Positions 18,811 to 29,400 of a stretch of 64,000 nt of DNA are shown in pieces. The stretch lies in assembly GCF_042680125.1 (NCBI RefSeq), contig NZ_JBHTNY010000012.1; one strand, 5' to 3'. Within the stretch, counting starts at the first letter, position 1. Each line of letters begins with the position of its first letter. This DNA is from Robinsoniella peoriensis. Lineage in GTDB: Bacteria > Bacillota > Clostridia > Lachnospirales > Lachnospiraceae. A program made the position numbers and the translations under genes. Below the pieces are notes generated by a model that saw only the letters and a list, made by a program, of their open reading frames with translations, was not told where the DNA came from and did no database searches.

Positions 18811-18860
18811 CCTGCAAATGCCTGCAAATACCCGCAAATACCTGCAAATGCCAGCAAATG
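18811..18860 (+). repeat. Five perfect-period 10-bp tandem repeats
   Basis: Five consecutive units of consensus CCYGCAAATR (the last CCAGCAAATG). The next ten bases, CCCGCGTGTC, look like a decayed sixth unit. They lie between the GH2 terminator and the sensor-kinase promoter. A period near one helical turn puts every GCAAAT on the same DNA face. Confidence 0.85.
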
Positions 18861-18901
18861 CCCGCGTGTCGCCAAAAAGCGGCTAAATTCCATTTATCAG
18901 T

Positions 18902-18930
18902 TTGTATCTTCAAAAGCTTCATGTTATAAT
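18902..18930 (+). promoter_or_regulatory. Promoter of the first two-component operon
   Basis: TTGTAT (18902-18907), 17-bp spacer, TATAAT (18925-18930), 34 bp before the kinase start. Confidence 0.6.
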
Positions 18931-18963
18931 CGGAAAAGATAATGAGGATTTGGGGGATGTGTT

Positions 18964-20721
18964 ATGTTTACAGAAAAGAAAAACCGTTTACAATTTACGT
19001 ATTACAGTAGTTTTTTATTGTTAATTGTGATTCCTATTCTATTTATTATCATAGGGTCGTTTGCCATAGTCAGGACGATGATGCTTCGTTCCGCCACAGA
19101 AAAAATTGAACTGGTTCAGGCTAATGTAGAGAAGACCCTGGAAGAAGAGATAGACAATGTCTCCATGCGTCTGTCTCATCTGTGTAATGTAAATAACAGT
19201 GATGTATTGGCTTTGGCGGCACAGACGAATGACAGCAATGCATTTAACAAATATAATTTTGAAAAGATTTTACGGGAAACTTTCAATTATATGATGATCC
19301 CAAGTGATGATATGCTGGCTTCCGTGTTCTATATGGTCAGCGGGGACAACACTTATATCAAGGATGACCTGGTAATACCCCAGACTGAGATCAAACAGTC
19401 AAAGTGGTATCAGCAGGCATTGTCTAACAAGAATAATGTGTGTATAGGCAGTTATTCGTCCAAAGTAACCTATTCTCTAAAGACAAAATATCAGTTTACC
19501 ATTGCAGCGGGGCTGTCCCCGGACAACAGTCTGGACAGAACGAATAAAATTGAGATGGCAACCTTGTTTATTCAGTCTGAAATCGGAAATATGCTTCGGG
19601 AATACAACAAAGAAAGCAGTCTTGGAACCATGTACCTGGTGGACGAAAACAAAGAAGTGCTCCTGAATGTCAGCGATCAGGAAATCCAGCTTCCAAATGA
19701 TCTGGATCTGAACCAGAGTATATATCGAGAGCGCTTAGGTTTAACGGCATTTACATATCTGGTAAAAGAGATTACCCCAACCGGTTGGAAGCTGGTAAGT
19801 GTGGTAGATTCAGAGATTCTGTTGGAGGAATTTAATAAAATTGCTTGTATTATTATAGTGATTACCGTAATACTCTTCATTTTATTTTACCTGTTTTCCA
19901 GCATCTTCTTAAAGCGTATTATACATCCGGTCAATGAGGTGATTGAAGGGCTGAAGCAGGTAGAAGGAGGAAGCCTTGACATTCATATTCCAATCAGCGG
20001 ACAGTCAGAAATCAGAACCATGATCCATTCTTTCAACCGCATGGTGCGCAGGTTAAAAGTACTGATTCATGACAATGAGCAGCAGCAGCAAATGAAACAC
20101 GAAGCCGAGATACGGGCACTGCAGTCACAGATTAACCCGCACTTTTTGGTAAATACACTGAGTTCGATCCGCTTTATGGCTCAGGTATCAAAGTTCGATG
20201 GGATTAAAAATATGGCGGAAGCATTAATTCGCATTCTGTCCTGTTCATTTCGCAGAAACGGAAGTTTTTACAGCCTGAAGGAAGAGCTGGAGGTGCTCAG
20301 CAGCTATATTTTCTTGATGAAAGTGCGTTATTCAGATGGATTTGAATATACAGCAGATGTAGGGGAGGCGTGCATGGAGGACCGGGTACCCCGCCTGATT
20401 CTGCAGCCGATTATAGAAAACTGTATCGTCCATGGATTTAGTGAAATGGAGGATATCGGGGAAATACAGCTGCGGGCTTATCATGAAGAAGACAAGCTTT
20501 GCATTGTCATTGAAGATAATGGAAAGGGTATGACAGAAGCTCAGATTCGTGAGATATTAAAACCAAAAGAAGATAAGGAGGACAATTACAGCATTGGAAT
20601 ATCCAATGTATACAGCAGGCTGAAGCTGAATTTTGGAGAGACGTGTGAGATGAAAATTGTGAGTGAACCTGGAAAATACACCAGAACAACTATTGAGATA
20701 CCGCGTAAAAGTATGGGATAG
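18964..20721 (+). CDS. YesM-type sensor histidine kinase
   Basis: 585 residues. A first membrane helix (about 13-38), an extracytoplasmic sensor region of about 250 residues, a second helix (about 291-318), HAMP (about 318-370), His_kinase (H393 in INPHFLVNTLSS) and a HATPase domain (N-box LQPIIENCIVHG, G-box VIEDNGKGM). This is the LytS/YesM class, which in Firmicutes senses sugars or their binding proteins and controls glycan genes. The usual Tyr after NPHFL is Val here. Start ATG 18964 follows GGGGGATG. The partner response regulator begins 17 bp downstream. Position between two giant secreted enzymes suggests that it controls them and the CUT1 transporter. Confidence 0.92.
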   Translation: MFTEKKNRLQFTYYSSFLLLIVIPILFIIIGSFAIVRTMMLRSATEKIELVQANVEKTLEEEIDNVSMRLSHLCNVNNSDVLALAAQTNDSNAFNKYNFEKILRETFNYMMIPSDDMLASVFYMVSGDNTYIKDDLVIPQTEIKQSKWYQQALSNKNNVCIGSYSSKVTYSLKTKYQFTIAAGLSPDNSLDRTNKIEMATLFIQSEIGNMLREYNKESSLGTMYLVDENKEVLLNVSDQEIQLPNDLDLNQSIYRERLGLTAFTYLVKEITPTGWKLVSVVDSEILLEEFNKIACIIIVITVILFILFYLFSSIFLKRIIHPVNEVIEGLKQVEGGSLDIHIPISGQSEIRTMIHSFNRMVRRLKVLIHDNEQQQQMKHEAEIRALQSQINPHFLVNTLSSIRFMAQVSKFDGIKNMAEALIRILSCSFRRNGSFYSLKEELEVLSSYIFLMKVRYSDGFEYTADVGEACMEDRVPRLILQPIIENCIVHGFSEMEDIGEIQLRAYHEEDKLCIVIEDNGKGMTEAQIREILKPKEDKEDNYSIGISNVYSRLKLNFGETCEMKIVSEPGKYTRTTIEIPRKSMG

Positions 20722-20738
20722 CTCATGAATCAGAGAGG

Positions 20739-22316
20739 ATGATGAAGATGTACAGAGTTATGTTTGTAGATGATGATATGATCGTAAGGACAACACTGCA
20801 TACGATCGTGGATTGGGAAAAGTTTGGGTTTGAAATTGTGGGTGATGCCAAAAATGGACAGCAGGCATTGGAAAAGTTAAAGGACACCTGCGTAGACCTG
20901 TTAATTACCGATATGAAAATGCCGATCATGGATGGTATTACATTGATTAAGCAGGTAAACCGGATGGAACAGGTACCAGTAATTCTCGCGCTTAGCGGTT
21001 ACGATGATTTTCTGCTGGTGCGGGAGGCGTTCCGGCTGGGGGCACAGGATTATCTGCTTAAATCAGATATCAATGAGATTATGCTGAGCAGCCATCTGGA
21101 ACGCATCGCAGACCATCTGCAAAAGGCGAAGGGGAGCAGTCCGGTGGGGAAAACAACGGTAAAACCAGTGGGAGAAAGCCAGATTCTGCAGGATATGGCT
21201 CTTGGAAGGACGGAGTTAAAAGAATCTTTTTTTGCAGATTATTATTATATTGTCCGTTTTGAAATTCTGGATTTCAAACAGCAGGTATTCCGATTTGGAA
21301 ATGACCTGGAGGATGCATTGATAAAACCGATGCTGGAAATTGCAAATCAGATACCCATGGTTGCTTCCAAATGTACGATCTGCTCCCTGTCGCCTTCTTC
21401 TTATCTCTTGTATTATCGTGCGAAGGATGCCGATGAAAATAGAAAGAACCGGGTGCAGTCGGTAAGCAGACAGATACTGAATAACTGGAAGAATTATATG
21501 AATCTCCCGGCAATTGCAGGAATCAGCCAGATTGGTTCAGGTGCATCCGGGTTCCTGGAATGCTTACAAACGGCTGGAGTTCTGCTCACATTTCAAAGTG
21601 TTTTCGAAAAAACGGATGTATTTACCACGGATATCCAGCAAAAGGTCAATTTACAGGAAGCTATCCAGGCGGGAATCCGTTACCAGGACTTAAAAGACAG
21701 CCTGAAATCCCTGGATAATGCGGCATTTGAACAGAGCTGTCAGAGAATTTTCACTAACTTTTACCGAATGGGATTTGAGCAGGCAAAAATAGAAAGCATC
21801 TACATGATCTACCAGGTGTCGGTGTCTCTGCGGGAGAATAACGGTGATATTCTGAAGGTATTTCCCCAAGAGGTGGATTACTACGAAAAAATACAACGGA
21901 TAACCAGTTTAAAGGAAATGGAGATCTGGATGACCAATTACCTTCGCTGGATTATGGATTACCTGGAACATAACTATGACAGAAGGCAGAACGATGTAAT
22001 ACAAAAAGCAAAGCGCTTTATCTGGGATAACTATGCCAATCCGGAACTTTCCCTGGGTAATGTGGCGGATTTTGTAGGATTAAATGAAAAATACTTCAGC
22101 ACCCGGTTTACGAAAGAGACAGGAACTACATTCAGCAGTTACCTGATGGAATTCCGTATCTCTAAAGCAAAAGACCTGATTCGAAAGACGGATATGAAAA
22201 TTTATGAGGTTAGCCAGAGCGTAGGATATAACAGTGTGGAACACTTTAACAGGATATTTAAAAAGCTTTGCCAGATGAGCCCGGTTCATTATAAAAAGGG
22301 CGGGAGCAGAGTATAA
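20739..22316 (+). CDS. YesN-type response regulator with AraC DNA-binding domain
   Basis: 525 residues. The receiver domain (about 1-120) has acidic residues in MFVDDDMIV and the phosphoacceptor D58 in LITDMKMPIMDG. A long middle region (about 130-410) is typical of YesN proteins. The C-terminal AraC pair of helix-turn-helix motifs (about 425-525) includes LSLGNVADFVGLNEKYFS and SQSVGYNSVEHFNRIFKK. It pairs with the kinase just upstream and should bind promoters of nearby carbohydrate genes. Start ATG 20739 follows AGAGG; an in-frame ATG at 20748 is also possible. Confidence 0.93.
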   Translation: MMKMYRVMFVDDDMIVRTTLHTIVDWEKFGFEIVGDAKNGQQALEKLKDTCVDLLITDMKMPIMDGITLIKQVNRMEQVPVILALSGYDDFLLVREAFRLGAQDYLLKSDINEIMLSSHLERIADHLQKAKGSSPVGKTTVKPVGESQILQDMALGRTELKESFFADYYYIVRFEILDFKQQVFRFGNDLEDALIKPMLEIANQIPMVASKCTICSLSPSSYLLYYRAKDADENRKNRVQSVSRQILNNWKNYMNLPAIAGISQIGSGASGFLECLQTAGVLLTFQSVFEKTDVFTTDIQQKVNLQEAIQAGIRYQDLKDSLKSLDNAAFEQSCQRIFTNFYRMGFEQAKIESIYMIYQVSVSLRENNGDILKVFPQEVDYYEKIQRITSLKEMEIWMTNYLRWIMDYLEHNYDRRQNDVIQKAKRFIWDNYANPELSLGNVADFVGLNEKYFSTRFTKETGTTFSSYLMEFRISKAKDLIRKTDMKIYEVSQSVGYNSVEHFNRIFKKLCQMSPVHYKKGGSRV

Positions 22317-22629
22317 AATAAACATGCTCTAATACTACAGGCAACAGTTTATAAGTGTCCTGTCATTGTCTATCGCATTCTCTTTCCGAACACCCCCCAG
22401 CTACAAAGCGTTCCCTTCATAAAAAAACACAAATTTAAGCTAAAACTGTACGCCGTAGTACAAAGACATCTGGATTGAAAACCTTTGTTTTCAAACAGAT
22501 GTCTTTTTTGCAAGTGTGGGCTGCATTCTCATACCTGACTTTAGATCAATAAAAACAACCAGGGTACAAGGAAATAAATCAAGTTCAATGATAAAATGAG
22601 ACCAACCAGGTGGGAAGGAGTGGAATAAT
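22317..22629 (+). other. Intergenic stretch: terminator plus undefined promoter region
   Basis: 313 bp without a gene. It contains the terminator at 22463-22509 and then about 110 bp of AT-rich DNA before the SurA-like gene. No convincing -35/-10 pair at standard spacing was found, although a YesN-dependent promoter would be expected here. Confidence 0.6.
22463..22509 (+). terminator. Terminator of the first two-component operon
   Basis: AAGACATCTG pairs with CAGATGTCTT, and the loop carries a second stem (TTGAAAAC / GTTTTCAA). Six T follow. Confidence 0.85.
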
Positions 22630-23373
22630 ATGGTAAAAATGAAAAGTTTTAAAGCGTATATCCTGGCAGCGGCAGTGGTTTTAATCGTTGCAGCAGGTAT
22701 TCTTTTTGCATGTTTTACGGGAAAAAATAAAAAAGTTGTGGCTGCAGTGAATGACATTCCCATCTATCAGGAAGAAATCATATTTGCAGCATCCGAACTG
22801 CGGTTGTCAATCCGCAATGAATGGATGAATACATATAACCTGGATTCGGAAGGGTTTTCCTGGGAAAAAAGTTATGACGGAGGGGAAAGTGCTTTAGCTT
22901 GCGTAACGGACAGGGCTGTCCGGATAATTGCAGGAGATAAGCTTCTTCAGAAAATTGCCTTGGATAAGGGATTGATGGAAGCCATCGATTACCCATCCAT
23001 TCAAAAGCAGATGGAAAGTGAGAACGCACAGCGGCAGGAGAAAAAGAGCAAAAACGAGGTGTTTTACGGGATTACGAGTTTTCCTGAGAGCCAGTATTAT
23101 GATTATCTGAACCAGAACCTGAGACTTCAGGTGATCCGGAAATTAAGTGAGGACGAGCTGCTTGTATTATCGGATGAAGAGATGCAGGAGATCTACAATG
23201 AGAACATGAAATATTTCCAAAATGAAGATTTTGAATCGGTGAAGATGAGTGTAAAAGACTTAGGCTTAAAGGAAAAATTTGATCAATATATGGAAGATAT
23301 GCTTGCGAAAGCAGACATTCAAATAAACAAACCGGAGGTGATGGAGCAGGCAGTTAAGAAGGCAGTGATGTAG
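22630..23373 (+). CDS. Membrane-anchored SurA-N-like protein (putative foldase-type chaperone without PPIase domain)
   Basis: 247 residues. The N-terminal helix YILAAAVVLIVAAGILFAC anchors it; LFAC could be a lipobox, although Phe after Cys is unusual. Then AAVNDIPIYQEEIIFAASELR has the form of SurA_N/PrsA N-terminal regions (xVNxxPIxxEE). The rest is helical and charged. There is no parvulin peptidyl-prolyl isomerase domain, so it would be a binding chaperone only. Start ATG 22630 follows GGAAGGAG. The giant beta-helix gene starts 50 bp further on, probably in the same transcript. A dedicated helper for secretion or folding of that protein is a reasonable inference but not proven. Confidence 0.6.
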   Translation: MVKMKSFKAYILAAAVVLIVAAGILFACFTGKNKKVVAAVNDIPIYQEEIIFAASELRLSIRNEWMNTYNLDSEGFSWEKSYDGGESALACVTDRAVRIIAGDKLLQKIALDKGLMEAIDYPSIQKQMESENAQRQEKKSKNEVFYGITSFPESQYYDYLNQNLRLQVIRKLSEDELLVLSDEEMQEIYNENMKYFQNEDFESVKMSVKDLGLKEKFDQYMEDMLAKADIQINKPEVMEQAVKKAVM

Positions 23374-23423
23374 CAGAAAAAATAGAAACAGGCTATATCA
23401 AAGAAAAAAGGAGGAAAAGATTG

Positions 23424-26400
23424 ATGAGATTGAAAAAGCAATGGACAGCCAGGGCAATGAGCGTTCTTCTGGCAGGCGCAATGACAGTTTCCGGAATTCC
23501 GGTTACGGCACAGGCAGCAGAGCCGGAGACAGTTACAGAGTCAGTTACGAATACAGTTACAGCGGTACAGCACGGGTACCAGGCAGTGATAAATGAATAT
23601 GTACCTGTGACAGACGGAACCATCTATTATGTGGACAGTGAAACGGGAAGCGACGAAAACGATGGAACAACAGCAGATAGGGCATTTAAGACTCTGGAAA
23701 AAGTAAATGCAGTAAACCTCCAGCCAGGGGATTCCATCCTGCTGAAAAAGGGAAGTATCTTCGATAACCAGCGTCTGTATCCAAAGGGAAAAGGAACAGA
23801 GGAAAGACCTATTCTGATCAGCAGCTACGGTGAAGGTAATATGCCGGTGATCAATGCAGGCGGTTTTCGAAAGACAGGGGCTGCCAATCCAGACGGAACA
23901 CCCGGATATGCAGGGTATAAAGAAGCAATTTTGATTGAAAACATGGAATATACTACGGTTACCGGTATTGAGGTAATCAATGACGATGATTTCACGGTGA
24001 ACTGGCAATCCGGTGCATCCAACAAGGATGATGAACTGCCAAGAAGGCTGGGAATCCATGTAACGGTGGATGAACGGGCAGTAGAAACTTATAAAGGGCT
24101 GGATGAGCGTTCGTATAAGGGCATTGTGATTGACGGCTGCTATGTTCATGATGTAGATGGAAATGAAAACAGAGGTGTGAATAAAGTCGACGGTGGCATT
24201 GGGATTGAGGTTATTTTTAGTTCCAAAGCGGGCGTTTATCCTTATTTTGACGGTGTTACCATTAAGAATAATCAGATTGAGAAATGTGACCGTACCGGAA
24301 TCAAAGGAATCCGTATTTCGGATTTAGACAATTTCCGACACAATGATCCCAGTAAAAGCGATTATGATCCCAATAATGACGCGGACAATAATGGGGCAAA
24401 TGACGGGTCCCGCAGTAATAATATCCGTTACAAAGATCAGGCTCAGAGAAACTATAAGGTTCTGAATAATGATGTATCGGATATTGGAGGAGACGGAATT
24501 CTGGTATGTGAGACAAAGGGAGCAGTTGTAGAAAATAACTTACTCCACAATCATACCATGCGTGCCACTCCCGGAGCCAATGCGGGAATATGGTCCTGGA
24601 ATGCATTTGACACAATGTTCCGATATAACGAAAGTTATGGCGGACCTTCTTATAATCAGGATGGATGTTCTTACGACAGTGATTATTACAGTGCAGGGAC
24701 AATTTTTGAATATAACTACAGTCATGATACTCCAATGGGATTTATGCTGTTAATGGGTGGTAACGATACAGATGTTATCCGTTATAATTTAAGTCAGAAT
24801 GATGGTATGGTAATGAGGCACATTGCAGCTGGAAGCAGTACGCCAAGTTATATCTACAACAATGTATTTTATTATAATGGAGATAACTGGAAGTGGTCTT
24901 TGGGATCTCCTAACTCCGTAGCATCAAACTGGAATTTTTACAATAACATTTTCTACAACACCAGTACCAAGAGTAACGGGGAATGGGGAAATGTGGACTG
25001 GTCAAAGGCAGGCACTGCCAATAACCTGGTCTATAATGCAACCGGAACATATTCGGAAAAAGAGATTGCAGGTGCAATCCACGGAGATCCGGAGTTTGTT
25101 AAACCCGGAGGCGGTGCAGACAGGGCAGATGGAAATAAGGATAATATCTGGTCCTCGCTGGAAGCTTATCAGATTAAGAACAGTTCTATAGCGATTGGAG
25201 CAGGTACCTATGTAAATGTGGTGCCCCAGACCAAACAGTCTAATGCAGGACAGTGGGATTATACATCTGACCGTAATGCAACACAGGATTTCTACGGCAA
25301 TCCGCTGTATAACGGAGTACCGGACATTGGTATCCACGAATCTGCAGATACTGGAACCCGTGATTTCACAATAGAAAAAAATGCTGTTTACCGTGTTATG
25401 AACACAGATCAAATGTCTTATCTGGAAATAAGCGGAAACGAACTGGCATTGAATAAAGAGGAAGACAATAATCAGGGATTTACATTTGTGGGAACAAAAG
25501 ACGGAGTAAAGATCCGCATATGGGATTCCGAAGCAAACAGTTATCAGTATCTCGCTATTGTAAATGATACATTTGCTTTATCCGAGACCGATCAGACGGT
25601 ATGGCAGACAGAAGATCTTCACAATGGACTGTTCCGTCTTCATGATGGAAATCAATACCTGAGTCTGGCAGACGGAAAAGTCACAGTAGAAGCACCGGCA
25701 GATACAGCGGCACAGCAGTGGTATCTGAAACTGGCAGAGCATTCTTCTTCTTTTAACAGCGGCGGCGGGGAGATTGAAGGATATTCCCCTGATCAGGCAT
25801 TTGATGCAGAAAAAGGGAAGTCCGGTTATTATGGTGAAGTGAAACAGATCAGCGGTACGGCAGCAGGAGCAGATGAAGTTTATAACACCGCTCTTACCGG
25901 TGCAGAATTTGGCTATAAGATCTATGCCAAACAGGGCGAATACAACGTGAAGCTTAATTTTGCCGAGTTAGAAGGCGTAAAAAACAGAACGTTTGATATT
26001 CTGGTAAATGGTGAGCAATACGATGTCTATACAATCACGGATACCGCCTCTGTAAAAGAAATAGGTTCGGTATATCCGGTGGACGGAATCATTGATATTC
26101 GTCTGGCAGCCGCATACAATGGAGACGGAATAGAAACAGACGCTATCTTAAACGGTATTTCACTGGAAAGAAATGCAATGTCTGATGTCAATATGCGACT
26201 GAACTGCGGTGGAGATGCTTCTGATGGTTTATATGCAGATGCCCGGTTCCCCGCAGGCGGCAGCGGATATTATGGAGAAAATACAGAGACAGAGGCAGGC
26301 AACAGACTGCCTGATCCTGATGCAGGAATGGGAACCGTTTTAAAATCTGCAAGATCAGGACAGGATTTTGGATACAAATTTAAAGCCCAGCCTGGAAATT

Positions 26401-29400
26401 ACAGAGTAAAATTGTACTTTAATGAAGTAAATGATGAAGAGCATATCTTCAGCATTGCCTTAAACGGAAAAACTATTAAGGAAAACTATAGCATTAAAAA
26501 AGAGGCAGGCGGAAAAGAAAAAGCAGTGGACATTACGGCCTATACGGAGTCTCAAAATGGTTTGATTGATATTCACTTTACTGCAGCAGAGGGATCTTTG
26601 GCCATGGTGAATGCTATTGTAGTAGAGCCGTATGCAGGTATCGAAGGTGACAATCTGGCAGTTGGCAAAACAGTGAGCGCCAGCTCCGAAAAGGGCAGCA
26701 ATACGGCAGACAAGGCTATTGATAATAATCAGTCCACACGCTGGTCGGCAGAGGACAGCGGAGACCAGTGGTATCAGGTAGATCTTGGAAAGAACTACAT
26801 GATTAACAATGTGGCGGCAGACTGGACCCCGGGTGCTTATGCCACCAAATACCGTGTGGAGATCTCCGAGAATGGTGTGGATTTCACTACGGCGGCATCT
26901 GTAAATGCTGCATTGCCGGGATTAAATGTAACTACCCTGGATTCAGAAGTGGCACGTTACATACGGATTACAGGAGAAGAAAAAAATGCTTCCTGGGGAA
27001 TATCCATGACAGAGCTTGGTGTGTATGGAACAGAAGTACGTGGAAATGCCCGGGTGAATGTTGCGACAAACCATGCAGACGGCACAGAAAATAATTATGA
27101 TCTGATTATCGGTGCCCAAAATATCTACAAACGTTATAAAACAATGACGGTTAAGATGAGTTATGACAGCCATCTTGCAGAATTTGTGGAAGCAAAGACA
27201 GATTTAAACACCGGAGCACTGGTCAATGTCTCCACGTCGCAGCCGGATCTTTCTAACCCGGACAATGCGGTGGTAACATCTGTCTTCAGTATCAAAAAAG
27301 CAGATGGATTTATGGAAACGGCAGAAATTTTATCCGCCAGATTTAAGGCTTTAAGTCAGGAGAAAACGCCAATCTATACGGAAATTGCCCTGACCAATGC
27401 GGCAGGACACGTAACAACCCTTCCGGTAAAAAAAATATTTATTCCGGATGAAGTAAGCAAGGAGCAGTTAGCGGCATTTATTGCAGAGGCAGTTGTGCTT
27501 CATGATGAAGCTGAAGTAGGCGATATGCGCGGACAGTATCCAAAGGAAGCGAAAGATGCATTCCATGAGGCCATTCGGTCAGCGCAGGAAACAGCCGGGA
27601 ATCCGGATGCTGCAGCGGACAGCTATAAAGAATCTTATCTTGCGCTTGAAGAAGCGGTGACAGTATTTAAGAACAGCGTAGTTGTTGCAAAATATACCAA
27701 CTACCACAGAGATTATAACATAGATACAGAAGCCAATTATTCCGGCGGAACTGCAGCGGTTGAGAACCAGGCACTGAAGCTGAGTCTGTCAGGAGGCGGA
27801 AAAGTCCATGTAGTAGACCAGGATTCCACCCCATTAAAAGAAGGCACTTATTACACCAGATTCTCCGTAAATAATTTATCAGACCAGACAAGGTTTGTAA
27901 TTAAGCTTACAACCGGGAACGAGATAGTAGTGGGAATTGACGGAAACAGTAACTGGTTCTGGGAAGACGGCAAAACCTATGGATACTTTAAAGGCTTTGG
28001 TGTAAGCGTTAATACAGAATATGAATTACAGGTGAATCTGGTGATGACCGGAGCGAATACCTGTACATTAGAACCAGTTGTGAATGGAGTTTCCCTTGGA
28101 AAATCCGGAAATATTTATCATGACGGCGCAGCAGGCAAGGCAGGATTCTCTACCAGAAATGTTGCAAGAACCTTTACCGTCAAGGAGTTCTATTTCACAA
28201 ATGCACCAAAACACGTGATCAATGTAACGGCTTCGGGAAAAGGAAGCGTCAGCCAGACCGGCGCAGTAACTGCGTTTGAAGAAGCGGACAAGACGTTATT
28301 CTTTACTCCGGAAGAAGGGGAGCGTATTACGAAGGTTCTGGCAGACGGTGTGGATGTAACAGACGAAGTACAGGACAACAGTTATACTTTTGCGTATATT
28401 CGTAATGACCATACTCTGGAAGTCACATTTTCAGGTGACGGAGGCAGCGGTGAAGAGACAGAAAAGGTTACCTACCATCAGGACTACAGCGTAGACGATA
28501 GGGCTGACTATGCGGGAAATCTGATGGAGAGCAGTGTAGTAGAAGAAGATGGCGTAAAGATTAAGCTGAACAAGGGCAGTGACAATAATTTCCCAATGGC
28601 AATTGATACAAATGCTCCGGAAATTACAGAAGGAACTTTCTATACCAGGTTTGCCATTGATAACCTGAGTGACCAGAGCCTGTTTGATATCAAGACAGGG
28701 GACGGCGGATTTATCCGCATTGGATACGAAGTAGATCCCCAGGCGGCAACACCAAGGGCGGCATGGTTCTATGATAAGTCCGGCAATAATCCGGGATGGG
28801 GAGATTTTAACCAGACAACCCCGCTTACAGCAAACGAAGAGCATACGTTAAAAGTTACGTTTACGAAAAATGGAACAACAAATTATGACATTACACTTTG
28901 GGTGGACGGCGAAAATCTTGGAACAAAAACGTTAGCTTATGCACAGACACCCGGAAAGTTTGGATTTGGTGCCAGAAGAACAGGTAAGACTTATACAGTC
29001 AAAGAGGTATATTACACTACAGAAGAGGAGTATAAGATTGATGTAACAGCAGGGGATCACGGTGCGGCAAGCCAGGAAGGTGATGTAACTGTATTCGGAC
29101 TGAGCAGCAAGACCATTTTCTTTACACCGGATGACGGATATGAGGTGGACAAAGTACTGGTAGACAACGTAGAGACAGAAGTAACCGATGCTCAATATAC
29201 CTTTACGGATATTACAGGAAACCATACCCTTGCAGTATCCTTTAAAGAGGCAGAGGCTCCCGCCGTTGATAAATCAGCTTTACAGAATCTGTATGATGAA
29301 AACACCGGTAAAAAAGCAGAAGATTATACTGAAGAGAGCTGGGCAGCTTTTGATACGGCAATGAAAGCAGCGAAAGCAGTATTAGACAGCGGGACAGCAG

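Noticed and set aside
18811..18860. Possible CRISPR-like array
   Set aside because: The units are contiguous 10-mers without spacers, and there are no cas genes.
18685..18942. Short frames on both strands across the 10-bp repeat
   Set aside because: They span a terminator, a tandem repeat and a promoter, so they are non-coding.
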